A stretch of 64,000 bases of DNA, from assembly GCA_902775895.1 (NCBI GenBank), contig CACYNO010000006.1, forward strand, positions 24,330 through 88,329, written 5' to 3'. Numbering within the stretch: the first letter of the stretch is position 1; each line of letters begins with the position of its first letter. The notes under the pieces are model-generated. The model ran no database searches, had not been told where the DNA came from, and saw only the letters and a list, made by a program, of their open reading frames with translations. The DNA is from an uncultured Lachnospiraceae bacterium. Its GTDB lineage: Bacteria > Bacillota > Clostridia > Lachnospirales > Lachnospiraceae. Both the position numbers and the translations under genes were made by a program. This document shows, piece by piece, positions 34,946 to 43,973 of this stretch.

Positions 34946-36858
34946 TGTGCTTTCTCCCTTCTTACTATCATCTCTATATTGCTTCCCTTAATCTCATCCA
35001 GCCTGTAATACTTGGCTTTCATGGCTGCCGCAAGCTTTCCTGCTATGCCGAAACTTGTCATGGAATTGTTTTCTATGTCTATCACCATGGTCTCAAGCCT
35101 TTTTTCCTTTGACACCATCTCGCCTATATCCATAAGCTCCTGTGCCGGCTTCTTTGAACTGTCTATTGATATGTTCCCTCTTCCGTCTGTAATTACTATC
35201 AGCAAGGGCATGACATCCGGATTTTGACGCAGCTGGTTCTCAATCACCCTTAAGCCCTTTTCTATCCCGGCATTAAGCGGTGTCTTTCCTCCCGTCTTAA
35301 TGTCTTCAAGAAGCCTGTATCCTCTCTCCGTGCTTCTTGTGGGAGGCAGTACCACCTGTGCCCCCTCTCCGGAAAATGTGACCATACCTACCTTGTCTCT
35401 TTTTACATAAGCATCCTTCAGAAGCGAAAGCACTGCTCCCTTGGCTTCCGTCATCCTTTTGACTGCTCCCATTGATCCGCTGGCATCCACCACAAAGACA
35501 AGGAGATTGGAAATCTTTTTTTGCCTCACTTTTTCTCTTATGTCTTCATTCTTAATGACTATCTTCATCCCGTTGTCTTCCCTTTTCTTTTGGAAAGGCG
35601 CTGCCGCTCTTATGGTGGCGTCAAGGGCTAAGTCATTATTTCTTCTGTTCATGGTGGGGAAGATATATCTTCCGCTGGTACTGGTTGTCTTTGTCTGTGT
35701 CCTCCTTCCGCTTCCCTTTCTCGTCTTTCTGTCTTTTTCATGAGAGAAATCCATAACCTGAAATGCCTCACCCGTCTCGAAGGCTTTGGGAATACTTTTA
35801 AACTTCCCCTGGCTGCTGTCAGGTTCGTTATCCGTCTCCTCATCATCCTGAGGTTCATCCTCAGGTTCCTGCTCCTGTTCCTGTTCGTCCTTGCCGGAGC
35901 TTTCATCATCGTTATCTTCCTGCTGCTGCTCGTCCTGCTCCTGCTCCTGTTCCTGATCATCGTCCTGTTCCTCTTCTTCAGGCTGAGGCGGCTCTTCCTC
36001 AGGGGCCGCACCCGGCCGCATCCTGTGAGGAAGGACGAAATAAGCCGCTTCATCGATATCGTCTTCCGTTATCTCCGTCCTTTCATGAAATGCGGCTATG
36101 GCTTTTACGGCTTCTTTCATAACAAGATCTGCCCTGTGCCCTTCTGCATTAGATTTGATGACCTTGTCTACTATGGCCTGCAGGATATCTTCATTTATCT
36201 CAATCTTTTTAAGTCTTTCCTGTGCTTCTTTTATGGACTTTCTCAGACTCTCTGTCTTCTCACTGAGTTCGTCGTCCGCAATACCGCCTGATCTGTCAAA
36301 CTCGTCTCTTATCCGCATTATATCCAATCTGTCCTGCGGGGCGTTCAGCTTTTCAACCTTGGCGTACAGACCGAAATAGTCTGTCATACTCTTTCTGAGA
36401 GGATTTTTCTCGGAGTTCATGGTTCCTATCATAAGGAGCCTGCATTCGCTCAAGTCCGATATACCGTCTCTTTCCAATCTGAGTTCTCCGGTCGAAAGGA
36501 CGGATATTAAAATATCGGTTATGTTGTCGGGAAGCAGTGCCACATCATCTATGAAAAGAATCTCGTTGTCAGCCGATGAAAGCACTCCTTTTTCCAAATG
36601 TGTATTACCGGTCTTCATTGTCTTTTCTATGTCTATGGAACCTGTTAATCTGTCTTCAGATATGTTCAGTGGCAGTTTTACTATTTTTTTATCGGTTATG
36701 TCTCTTAATGACTCGCAGATTACTGATTTTGCACTTCCTCCATAACCGTCAATAAGTACACCGCCTATCTTGGGATTAATAAGATTCAACAATAAAGCTT
36801 CTTTTATGTCGTTTTGTTTAACTATTTCACAAAACGGAAAATAACTTCTCTCTGACAT
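34942..36858 (-). CDS. Chelatase D-type subunit with VWA domain (ChlD/BchD-like)
   Basis: A 638-residue scaffold subunit. The N-terminal AAA+ domain (about 1-285) has a loose Walker A (GYGGSAKSV). A linker of about 290-355 is almost wholly Glu, Asp, Gln and Pro. The C-terminal VWA domain (about 440-638) has the MIDAS motif VFVVDASGSMG and TFSGEGAQVV. The I-D ring couples ATP hydrolysis to the large subunit. It is the first gene of the eight-gene operon, with GAGG before its ATG and a -10 element directly flanked by a strong dyad upstream. Confidence 0.94.
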   Translation of the reverse strand: MSERSYFPFCEIVKQNDIKEALLLNLINPKIGGVLIDGYGGSAKSVICESLRDITDKKIVKLPLNISEDRLTGSIDIEKTMKTGNTHLEKGVLSSADNEILFIDDVALLPDNITDILISVLSTGELRLERDGISDLSECRLLMIGTMNSEKNPLRKSMTDYFGLYAKVEKLNAPQDRLDIMRIRDEFDRSGGIADDELSEKTESLRKSIKEAQERLKKIEINEDILQAIVDKVIKSNAEGHRADLVMKEAVKAIAAFHERTEITEDDIDEAAYFVLPHRMRPGAAPEEEPPQPEEEEQDDDQEQEQEQDEQQQEDNDDESSGKDEQEQEQEPEDEPQDDEETDNEPDSSQGKFKSIPKAFETGEAFQVMDFSHEKDRKTRKGSGRRTQTKTTSTSGRYIFPTMNRRNNDLALDATIRAAAPFQKKREDNGMKIVIKNEDIREKVRQKKISNLLVFVVDASGSMGAVKRMTEAKGAVLSLLKDAYVKRDKVGMVTFSGEGAQVVLPPTRSTERGYRLLEDIKTGGKTPLNAGIEKGLRVIENQLRQNPDVMPLLIVITDGRGNISIDSSKKPAQELMDIGEMVSKEKRLETMVIDIENNSMTSFGIAGKLAAAMKAKYYRLDEIKGSNIEMIVRREKAQ

Positions 36859-36914
36859 ACCAACCTCGGCCGGAAAACAATTTCCGTTCTCTCTTTGAAT
36901 TTTCTCTGAGGGAA

Positions 36915-36920
36915 ATTATA
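36915..36920 (-). promoter_or_regulatory. Putative -10 element of the chelatase-transport operon
   Basis: Minus-strand TATAAT one base from the end of the 38-bp dyad. The -35 region would fall inside the dyad (about 36938-36943, TATTAA, poor). This suggests a regulated promoter whose weak -35 is covered by a protein. The predicted leader of about 50 nt includes a small CGGAAA-TTGT-TTTCCG hairpin. Confidence 0.5.
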
Positions 36921-36921
36921 A

Positions 36922-36959
36922 ATCCCCCCACACGTGGTTAATAACCCGTATGGGGGGAT
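36922..36959. promoter_or_regulatory. 38-bp near-perfect dyad upstream of the chelatase operon
   Basis: Outer arms ATCCCCCCACACG (36922-36934) and CGTATGGGGGGAT (36947-36959) match at 12 of 13 positions. The inner arms GGTT/AACC surround an AAT centre. It lies between the lysR stop (36992) and the operon's -10. The lack of a T-tract argues against an intrinsic terminator. An operator for the LysR protein or a metal/haem sensor is more likely, though lysR attenuation is possible. Confidence 0.65.
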
Positions 36960-36991
36960 GTTTCGTTTTCCATTTTGGAAAATAAGCGCGA

Positions 36992-37897
36992 TTATCCGTC
37001 TATTCTGTTTTTTACACACGACAAAAATTCCTTTGCCATATACGATAAGTCAACAGTATGTCTTTTTATATACCCGAATTCAACATCTGTATATCCCTCT
37101 GCAAAGGGAACACGGGTAACTTTTTCAACCTCAGAAAGTTCATTGAATATATCACATCCTATATAGATCATATCCGTATTTTTCACAATATTCATTGCCG
37201 TATGCAGACTATATGTCAGCATTTTCACGTTAGGTCTTGAGAACATATTCCCATATGAATTCTTTATATATTCCGCTTTAAGGAAATCTGTTCCGTTGAT
37301 CTTTACCTGATCGGTTTTTTCAACATCTGATATTTCCACCCGTCTCAGTGAGGCCAGTCTGTGTTTTGAATTTACAAACATGTATTTTCTTGTTTTTGCT
37401 ATAGGCGTAAAATCCAGCGCATATTCGCTCAATCTCATGTTGATAGCCGTTTTCCTTCTTTCCTCGACGTAGGCAAAACCCATATCAGCTTTTCTCACAT
37501 GCAATGCCTGACACACATTATCAATGGATCTGTTAGACAAATTATAAAAATAGTCATTTTCTTTTTTTTGTTTTATATGATTTAAAAATATGTCATCCAG
37601 ATATACATCCGGCAATCCGAGAATAACAAGGCTTTCTTTACCATTTCTTTCTTTTATAAGTTCAAATTCGTCTATATCTCTGAGAACTTTATTCGCAATA
37701 TTATATAATTTTGCACCTTCACGTGTAAGCAACACGCCACTTTTTTTTCTTTCAAAAAGTACCTGTCCCAGTTCATCTTCAAGCCCCTTTATCATCTTAC
37801 TTATTTGGGAAACAGAAATGTACATTGACTGCGCAGCTTCACTGAAACTTTTTGTATCAGCCACAGCAACAAAACTTTGTATTTGTTTTATATTCAT
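36992..37897 (-). CDS. LysR-family transcriptional regulator
   Basis: A 301-residue regulator. The winged helix (about 1-60) reads MNIKQIQSFVAVADTKSFSEAA then SVSQISKMIKGLEDELGQVL. The remaining residues form a divergent LysR substrate domain. It lies directly upstream of, and in the same direction as, the chelatase-transport operon, with the 38-bp dyad in between. Control of that operon is therefore plausible, although LysR genes are more often divergent from their targets. Base composition is more A/T-rich than its neighbours. The inducer is unknown. Confidence 0.9.
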   Translation of the reverse strand: MNIKQIQSFVAVADTKSFSEAAQSMYISVSQISKMIKGLEDELGQVLFERKKSGVLLTREGAKLYNIANKVLRDIDEFELIKERNGKESLVILGLPDVYLDDIFLNHIKQKKENDYFYNLSNRSIDNVCQALHVRKADMGFAYVEERRKTAINMRLSEYALDFTPIAKTRKYMFVNSKHRLASLRRVEISDVEKTDQVKINGTDFLKAEYIKNSYGNMFSRPNVKMLTYSLHTAMNIVKNTDMIYIGCDIFNELSEVEKVTRVPFAEGYTDVEFGYIKRHTVDLSYMAKEFLSCVKNRIDG

Positions 37898-38255
37898 TTT
37901 CCACCTTCACCTGATTAAATGGATTTTCTCTTTTATCAATACTTTCCTCTCCATAAACATCAATGATTTTGCCGGACAATCCCAGATACGATAAAATCAA
38001 AAAACTCCCTCGCGGGAGCCTTTTAGAAAAAGAAAACTTTTTGTTTTGGTTAATATTACTTACGAAGGTTTGTTTGCAAATAATAAAAAAAGGAGAGAAA
38101 CCTGCAAAACAAGGGAAAGTGTAGAGCTAATTGTAAAACCCATGTCATGCAGGCAACTACAATATAATATTTTCAAAAAAATTGTGTAAGCCCTCTGGGG
38201 GGTTATTTTTTAAAAAATTTTCCAAAAAAGTTTTCTGTAAAAACTGACCGTTAGA
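37898..38255. other. 358-bp A/T-rich gene-free stretch upstream of lysR
   Basis: No convincing reading frame. On the minus strand it carries TTGAAA near 38170 and TTACAAT-like elements near 38135, then a hairpin CTCCC-GCGA-GGGAG followed by TTTTTTG at about 37999-38018, which resembles an intrinsic terminator. A short leader RNA or small RNA ending there, ahead of lysR, is possible. Runs of A and T near 38170-38235 are otherwise featureless. Confidence 0.5.
37997..38018 (-). terminator. Candidate intrinsic terminator ahead of lysR
   Basis: Minus strand: CTCCC / GGGAG stem closed by the tetraloop GCGA and followed by T6. It lies about 100 bases upstream of the lysR ATG and 238 bases after the DUF4198 stop. 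It could end the DUF4198 transcript or attenuate lysR. Confidence 0.65.
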
Positions 38256-39008
38256 TCAATGGTCGTGACCGCCGTGTTCCTTTACTCTGAAGCAGTGTGT
38301 AGCCGTATAGTGAATGTTGTCATAATCATCCGAATCACCGTCAAGCACATATCTTGCGATAAGGCCGTATACCCCGGGTTCCTTCGGCGTAATCTTTAAT
38401 ACACCGTCCTCACCTGTGGAAAGTTTCTCCGTAGTCTTTTCGCCTTCACCTTGAAAAATAAAATCTATATCATCACATGCCTGGGGCTTGCCGTCAGTCT
38501 TCAACACAAATGTAAGCTCATGACCTGCAACAAACTCGGGACTTACCGGAAGCAATGTAGTAAGAAGAGGAGCATCAAACACTTCCCTGTTTTCACCGTG
38601 TCCCACAAAGATGCAGTTAGTGGCACTCTGAACATACCTGTTAACCGCTACCGCATCGGGATTATCCTTTTTGTTTCCTTTTTTCCACTTGTCACCCGGA
38701 TATTCGGCATAGCAGTTATCATACTGGATGGAAAAAATATACATACCTTCCTGGTCTGTCTCTGATGTAAGATCAAGATATTCTTTTCCCGTCTCTTTAA
38801 CCTGAACCTCTTCCTGCGTACCGTCCGGTGCAAATGTCTTAAAGGAAAGTTCCTCGATCCTGGGGAGTCCATCGCATTCCATGTTGTGACCCCATTTAAG
38901 CATGGTCATTATGGAATCTCCCGCATGATAATGGAAAACATAATCCTCAAGCCATCCCTCATGTCCGTATACGAGTTTGTCGGTTGTGTCTTTAATAATA
39001 TTTGTCAT
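38256..39008 (-). CDS. DUF4198-like protein, possible metal-related
   Basis: A 250-residue beta-rich protein matching the outline of DUF4198: an early KWGHNMECD block, LPVSPEFVAGHELTFVLKTDG, GEDGVLKITPKEPGVYGLIA and a His-rich end EHGGHDH. The family is often linked to nickel or cobalt uptake (NikM-like). Unlike most members it has no visible signal peptide, so it may be cytoplasmic. GGAGA precedes the ATG. It lies upstream of lysR and the chelatase-transport operon in the same direction, which hints at a metal or tetrapyrrole link. The assignment is from pattern only. Confidence 0.6.
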   Translation of the reverse strand: MTNIIKDTTDKLVYGHEGWLEDYVFHYHAGDSIMTMLKWGHNMECDGLPRIEELSFKTFAPDGTQEEVQVKETGKEYLDLTSETDQEGMYIFSIQYDNCYAEYPGDKWKKGNKKDNPDAVAVNRYVQSATNCIFVGHGENREVFDAPLLTTLLPVSPEFVAGHELTFVLKTDGKPQACDDIDFIFQGEGEKTTEKLSTGEDGVLKITPKEPGVYGLIARYVLDGDSDDYDNIHYTATHCFRVKEHGGHDH

Positions 39009-39025
39009 AGTTTTTTCTCCTGTGT

Positions 39026-40336
39026 TTAGTCAAAGAATGCTTTGTAGATCGCCTTGATAGCCGTTTCAAAATTCTTGTCGTCAACTCCCACGATGATATT
39101 AAGCTCACTGGATCCCTGATCGATCATCTTTATGCTTATCTTTTCATCTGCAAGGGCTTTGAACACTTTACTTGCCGTACCGGTTTTGTGCTTCATACCA
39201 CGCCCCACTACGGCAATAAGGGACATGTTTGCATCTAGTTCTATGGAGTCGGGATTTACTGCCTGATGGAGCTGGGATATGACCGACTGCTCCTTGGGAA
39301 CAAATTTATCCATACTCACGAACACCGTCATGGTATCTATACCTGAGGGCATATGCTCAAAAGATAATCCGTTGTGTTCAAAAACCTCAAGAACTTTTCT
39401 TCCGAAGCCGATCTCTGAGTTCATCATATCTTTATCTATGTTAACTGCGGCAAAGCCTTTCTTGCCGGCAATACCTGTTATGGTATGCTCCGGAACATGG
39501 ACCGTACTCTCTACGATCATAGTTCCCTCTGCCTCAGGTTCATTTGTATTCCGGATGTTTACGGGAATGCCTTCTTTTCTTACAGGGAATATCGCCGTAT
39601 CATGAAGCACCGATGCACCCATATAGGAAAGCTCACGCAATTCCTTATATGTAATGATGTCTATGGTCTTTGCTCCCTCGACTATCCTGGGATCAGCCGC
39701 CATAAAACCGGATACGTCGGTCCAGTTCTCGTAAACCTCTGCATGTATCGCTCTTGCAAGGATAGACCCGGTGATATCGGATCCGCCTCTTGAAAAGGTC
39801 TTTATGGTTCCGTCGGGCTTTGATCCGTAAAATCCCGGAAGTACTGCTGTCTTCATGTTTGCAAGAGTCTTTTGAAGGGTCTCGTTGGTCTCTTCCGAAA
39901 GAAAGTTTCCGTTCTTATCAAACTTTATCACCCTTGCTGAATCCAGAAATTCATAACCCAGATATTCAGCAAGTATGATACCGTTCAGATATTCTCCTCT
40001 TGACGCTGCGTAATCTGCCTCCGGCTCGGTCTTTAACTTCTCTGCAATGGTCTCAAACTCACTGTCAAGGGAAAGGTCCAGTCCCAGACCCTTGATGATC
40101 TCGTCATACCTCTCCTTTATCTGTGCAAGGGTAGCATTGAAGTCCATATTAACTTTAGCTTCTCCGTAGCATTTGTAGAGAAGATCCGTGACCTTTATAT
40201 CATCCGAAAACCTCTTTCCGGGAGCGGAGGGAACCACATATTTTCTGTCTTCATCGGATCTTATGATGTCTCCGACTTTTTTAAACTGTCCGGCCTCCGC
40301 AAGTGAGCTTCCTCCGAACTTAACTGCTTTTATCAT
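39026..40336 (-). CDS. lysC: Aspartate kinase
   Basis: First enzyme of the Lys/Thr/Met family, phosphorylating aspartate. The 436 residues begin IKAVKFGGSSLAEAGQFKKV (kinase KFGGSS motif) and include GFYGSKPDGTIKTFSRGGSD and ASVLHDTAIFPVRKEGIPVN. The C-terminal part (about 275-436) holds two ACT-type regulatory domains, ending IDQGSSELNIIVGVDD. It belongs to the aspartokinase group without a fused dehydrogenase. AGGAG precedes the ATG, 15 bases after the homoserine dehydrogenase gene, so the two catalyse steps one and three of the pathway from one operon. Confidence 0.95.
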   Translation of the reverse strand: MIKAVKFGGSSLAEAGQFKKVGDIIRSDEDRKYVVPSAPGKRFSDDIKVTDLLYKCYGEAKVNMDFNATLAQIKERYDEIIKGLGLDLSLDSEFETIAEKLKTEPEADYAASRGEYLNGIILAEYLGYEFLDSARVIKFDKNGNFLSEETNETLQKTLANMKTAVLPGFYGSKPDGTIKTFSRGGSDITGSILARAIHAEVYENWTDVSGFMAADPRIVEGAKTIDIITYKELRELSYMGASVLHDTAIFPVRKEGIPVNIRNTNEPEAEGTMIVESTVHVPEHTITGIAGKKGFAAVNIDKDMMNSEIGFGRKVLEVFEHNGLSFEHMPSGIDTMTVFVSMDKFVPKEQSVISQLHQAVNPDSIELDANMSLIAVVGRGMKHKTGTASKVFKALADEKISIKMIDQGSSELNIIVGVDDKNFETAIKAIYKAFFD

Positions 40337-40351
40337 AGTATCTCCTAATCA

Positions 40352-41572
40352 TCAGTCTATATTGGTATCGGGTGTGATCCTGATCATATTGATGATATCA
40401 ACACCGCCTGACTTTTCGTTGTATTCATTTTCGGTCATCACGCCAGTGATAAATGCCGCCTCACCGGATATCCCGTCTGCTTCAATATATTTCACATTTC
40501 CGAATACTTCTTCTGCCTTGTCTTTATCCGCTTCATTTACACGGACAAAGTATCTGAACATATACTCTCCCGCATCCTCGGGGCTGATCTTGTCATCGCT
40601 CCAGAGAAGCTTGTAAACCGTATCCTTATTCTTAACGGCATCAACCACATCTGATGAAACCGCACTTGCCGTTGGGAGCTTACCGGCTCCGGCTCCCTGG
40701 AACACCAGGTCTCCCACAGCGTTTCCGTGGATCCATACGCCGTTGATCACATCGTCAACATTAAAGAGTCTGTTGTCTCCGCTCACAAGGAAAGGCGCTG
40801 TGATTGCTTTAAGTTTTCCGTCTCTGTATGATGCAGAGGACAGAAGCTTGACTTTCATTCCCAGTTTCCCGGCGTATGCAAAATCAGACGCACTTATATT
40901 GCTTATACCTATTGTGGTGATGTCTTCGAAGTCAACGTTCTTTCCCGTTACAAGTGAAGCAAGTATCGCGATCTTTCTGCAGGAATCATGTCCTTCTATA
41001 TCAGCTGCCGGATCTCTTTCCGCAAAACCGTTATCCTGCGCCTGCTTTAATGCATCCTCAAACTCCATGCCCTCAACGGACATCTTTGTAAGTATGTAGT
41101 TGCATGTTCCGTTCAGGATACCTGTAATGAAATCCACTTTGTCTGCTGTAAGCGCATCCTTTATTGGTCTGATAATGGGAATACCTCCGCCCACCGCAGC
41201 CTCAAAAAGAAATCTTACTTTCTTTTCCTTTGCGATCTTTAAGAGCTCGGAGCCGTAAGCCTCCACAAGGTTTTTATTGGATGTGCAAACGCTCTTGCCC
41301 GCTTCAAGTGCACGCTTTACAAATGTGTGTGCAGGCTCGTTTCCGCCCATGGTCTCAACTACCACACTTACTTCGGGGTCGTTTAATATAACTTCCACAT
41401 CATGGACTATTTTTTTCTCAGCAGGATCTCCCGGGAAGTCCCTTAAGTCTAAAACATACTTGATCTCTACAGGCTCTCCTGCGTTTTCAGCTACTGAATC
41501 AGCATTCATGCTGAGAACCTCAAATACTCCGGAGCCTACCGTTCCGTATCCTAATATCGCGATCTTTGCCAT
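40352..41572 (-). CDS. hom: Homoserine dehydrogenase
   Basis: NAD(P)-dependent reduction of aspartate semialdehyde to homoserine. The 406 residues start MAKIAILGYGTVGSGVFEVL (nucleotide-binding GxGxxG), with CTSNKNLVEAYG, FEAAVGGGIPIIRPIKDAL, GILNGTCNYILTKM and ERDPAADIEGHDSCRKIAIL, all strong signatures. A C-terminal ACT-like region (about 325-400) should sense threonine. I chose ATG at 41572 because GGAGG lies five bases upstream. An upstream in-frame TTG at 41584 contains that site. Confidence 0.96.
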   Translation of the reverse strand: MAKIAILGYGTVGSGVFEVLSMNADSVAENAGEPVEIKYVLDLRDFPGDPAEKKIVHDVEVILNDPEVSVVVETMGGNEPAHTFVKRALEAGKSVCTSNKNLVEAYGSELLKIAKEKKVRFLFEAAVGGGIPIIRPIKDALTADKVDFITGILNGTCNYILTKMSVEGMEFEDALKQAQDNGFAERDPAADIEGHDSCRKIAILASLVTGKNVDFEDITTIGISNISASDFAYAGKLGMKVKLLSSASYRDGKLKAITAPFLVSGDNRLFNVDDVINGVWIHGNAVGDLVFQGAGAGKLPTASAVSSDVVDAVKNKDTVYKLLWSDDKISPEDAGEYMFRYFVRVNEADKDKAEEVFGNVKYIEADGISGEAAFITGVMTENEYNEKSGGVDIINMIRITPDTNID

Positions 41573-41586
41573 TGTTTCCTCCAAAT

Positions 41587-42294
41587 TTATATAAAAAATT
41601 TTTGTGCTTCTTCGTTTAAAAGAAGTTTTTGTTTTATTTCTTTTGCTCTGTCTGTTGCATTACCGGAACCGGATTCCCCGAGTTTTTCCAAAACATCAGA
41701 GAGAATCCTCTTTTCTCTTAAGAGATAGTTTTTAAGCGCCGGCTGCTTTTCCTTTAAAGGCTGACTGCCGTAAGAATATATGACCTCACTCTCCTCACGC
41801 TTTTCTCCGTCGTAAACGCAGTGTATGATCGGATAGAAAAATTCCTTATCCCGGATCATCTCTTCATCTTCTGTCCTGAATCCGTTTTTACATAAGAATT
41901 CCCGCAGAACCCTTTCGTCGGAATGGGGCGATATCACAAATTCCGCATCTTTGATGTCTGTGTCTCCTGCGATGGCTTTCTCCAAAATGTGCATTATCAC
42001 ATAACCGCCCATGCCGCAGATAACGTAAGTGTCAGCCCTTTTAACCAGCCCTTCAAGTCCGTCGGAAAGACAAAACCTGATCCTGTCTTCCACACCGGCC
42101 TGCTTAGCATTTCTTCTTGCTTTTTTAAGGGGGTCTTCCCGTATATCTGCCGCGATGATATCTACATCATAATTGTTCAGCAAAAGATACAAGGGCAGAT
42201 ATCCGTGATCCGTACCGATATCTGCCACTGTACTTTTGTTATTGATGTATTTTGCGATGGTCTCAATGCGTTTGGAAAACTTTAGATCAGTCAA
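41587..42294 (-). CDS. trmK: tRNA (adenine(22)-N1)-methyltransferase TrmK
   Basis: SAM-dependent methyltransferase of the TrmK (YqfN) family. The 235 residues begin [20 protein letters not shown], with the SAM motif [16 protein letters not shown], then [17 protein letters not shown] and [15 protein letters not shown]. The C-terminal part is a coiled-coil-like helix. It overlaps the rpoD end by 8 bases; dnaG-rpoD-trmK is the same order as in Bacillus. Confidence 0.94.
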   Translation of the reverse strand: MTDLKFSKRIETIAKYINNKSTVADIGTDHGYLPLYLLLNNYDVDIIAADIREDPLKKARRNAKQAGVEDRIRFCLSDGLEGLVKRADTYVICGMGGYVIMHILEKAIAGDTDIKDAEFVISPHSDERVLREFLCKNGFRTEDEEMIRDKEFFYPIIHCVYDGEKREESEVIYSYGSQPLKEKQPALKNYLLREKRILSDVLEKLGESGSGNATDRAKEIKQKLLLNEEAQKFFI

Positions 42295-43957
42295 GATAAT
42301 CCTGCAGTTTCTTTTTTCTGCTGGGCTGACGAAGCTTTCTTATCGCCTTTGCTTCGATCTGTCTGATCCTTTCTCTTGTTACCTGGAATTCCTTTCCAAC
42401 CTCTTCGAGAGTCCTTGCTCTTCCGTCATCAAGACCAAACCTTAGACGCAGAACCTTTTGCTCTCTTTCGGTAAGGTTCTGGAGTTCCTCATTTATCTGC
42501 TCCTTAAGAAGAGTACGGGCTGCTGCCTCTGAAGGCTGCTCTATATCCTCATCCTGGATAAAGTCTCCCAGATGTGAATCCTCCTCCTCTCCTATGGGAG
42601 TCTCCAACGAAACAGGATCCTGGGAGATCTTCTGGATCTCTCTTACCTTTTCAACGGGAAGATCCATGGCTTCTGCTATCTCTTCAGGTGTGGGTTCTCT
42701 CCCCAGCTCCTGAAGGAGCTGTCTGGATACCCTTACCTGCTTGTTAATAGTCTCAACCATATGCACGGGGATCCTGATGGTCCTTGCCTGGTCGGCTATG
42801 GCTCTTGTGATGGCCTGTCTTATCCACCATGTGGCATAAGTTGAAAACTTGTATCCCTTACGGTAATCAAACTTCTCTACAGCTTTTATAAGACCGAGGT
42901 TTCCTTCCTGTATAAGATCCAAAAACTGCATTCCGCGACCTACGTATCTTTTTGCGATACTTACAACCAGTCGCAGGTTGGCTTCGGCAAGACGGTTTTT
43001 TGCTTCTTCGTCGCCTTTCTCCATCCTCTTTGCATAATCGATCTCCTGCTGGGCAGTAAGAAGCGGAACCTGACCTATCTCTTTAAGATACATCCTTACC
43101 GGATCGTCAACACCTACACCGTCGGGAACGGATATGTCTATTTTCTTTACGTCAATATCCCCTTCTTCATCATCAAGAAGGTCATCGTCGTCGTCATCAT
43201 CCATATCCTCGGATATCTTGATCTCAACATTGTTCTTCTCTAAAAATTCAAATGCCTTTTCAAGATTATCCACCCCGAAATCAGTGTCCTTCATAATGTC
43301 ACTAATCTCATCATAAGTAATGGAGTTGTTGTTCTTCTTAGCCTTGGCAAGAAGCTCAGCATAGATATCGGCAGGTTCGGAAGCAGTATTTTCGGAATCC
43401 TTTTCGGATATATCCTCCTTAAGCTTTTCTTCCGCTTTTACCTTATCTACTTTCTCTTCTTTTTTTCTGTCGGATTTTTTTTCTGACTTTTTATCGGTTT
43501 TTTTTTCCGTCTTTTTTTCAGACTTCTTTTTTGCTGTTGTCTTTTTTGCTGCAGTCTTTTTTGCTGCGGTGGTCTTTTTTGATGCCGCTGGTTTCTTTGC
43601 TGCTGCAGTCTTTTTTGTTGTAGTCTTCTTTGCTAAAGTCTTCTTTGCCACAGTCTTCTTTGCTGCTGTTTTCTTTGCCGCAGTCTTCTTTGCCGCGGTC
43701 TTCTTTGCTGTAGTCTTCTTTGCCGCGGTCTTCTTTGCCGTAGTCTTCTTTGCCGCAGTCTTCTTTGCTGTGGTCTTCTTTGCTGTGGTCTTCTTTGCTG
43801 TGGTCTTCTTTGTCGCAGTCTTCTTTACTGTAGTCTTCTTTGCCGCAGTCTTCTTTGCTGTAGTCTTCTTTGCTGCAGTTTTCTTTGCTGTAGTCTTCTT
43901 TGTCGTGGTCTTCTTTGCTGCTGTCTTCTTTGCTGTGGTCTTCTTTGTAGTTGCCAT
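42287..43957 (-). CDS. rpoD: Principal sigma factor RpoD with a histone H1-like Lys/Ala/Thr repeat N-terminus
   Basis: Sigma-70 group 1 factor directing RNA polymerase to housekeeping promoters. From about residue 195 it is normal: region 1.1 ([12 protein letters not shown]), a short acidic stretch, region 1.2 ([16 protein letters not shown]), region 2 ([20 protein letters not shown] then [20 protein letters not shown]), region 3, and region 4 with [20 protein letters not shown]. The first 150 or so residues are instead a tract of KKTTA and KKTAA units, like histone H1 or chlamydial Hc2 tails, followed by a Lys/Glu/Asp-rich linker. The start ATG is preceded by AAGGAA and the tract is in frame with no stop, so it seems to be genuine coding sequence. 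Confidence 0.95.
   Translation of the reverse strand: MATTKKTTAKKTAAKKTTTKKTTAKKTAAKKTTAKKTAAKKTTVKKTATKKTTAKKTTAKKTTAKKTAAKKTTAKKTAAKKTTAKKTAAKKTAAKKTAAKKTVAKKTLAKKTTTKKTAAAKKPAASKKTTAAKKTAAKKTTAKKKSEKKTEKKTDKKSEKKSDRKKEEKVDKVKAEEKLKEDISEKDSENTASEPADIYAELLAKAKKNNNSITYDEISDIMKDTDFGVDNLEKAFEFLEKNNVEIKISEDMDDDDDDDLLDDEEGDIDVKKIDISVPDGVGVDDPVRMYLKEIGQVPLLTAQQEIDYAKRMEKGDEEAKNRLAEANLRLVVSIAKRYVGRGMQFLDLIQEGNLGLIKAVEKFDYRKGYKFSTYATWWIRQAITRAIADQARTIRIPVHMVETINKQVRVSRQLLQELGREPTPEEIAEAMDLPVEKVREIQKISQDPVSLETPIGEEEDSHLGDFIQDEDIEQPSEAAARTLLKEQINEELQNLTEREQKVLRLRFGLDDGRARTLEEVGKEFQVTRERIRQIEAKAIRKLRQPSRKKKLQDYLD
43500..43957 (-). repeat. Degenerate short tandem repeat coding the Lys-rich sigma N-terminus
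   Basis: An array of 9-15-bp units on the plus strand of the form GTCTTCTTTGC with T/C-rich spacers, giving AAKK-type peptide on the minus strand. Repeat number could vary by slippage or recombination, changing sigma length in steps of whole codons. Confidence 0.85.
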
Positions 43958-43973
43958 TCTTTTTTCCTTCCTT

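Noticed and set aside
30084-36858. Cobalamin or chlorophyll biosynthesis locus
   Set aside because: Only chelatase subunits are present; no cob/cbi or bch genes flank them, and the partners are transporters.
38160-38215. Riboswitch in the A/T-rich spacer ahead of lysR
   Set aside because: Apart from one terminator-like hairpin I could not find conserved motifs of any riboswitch class I know.
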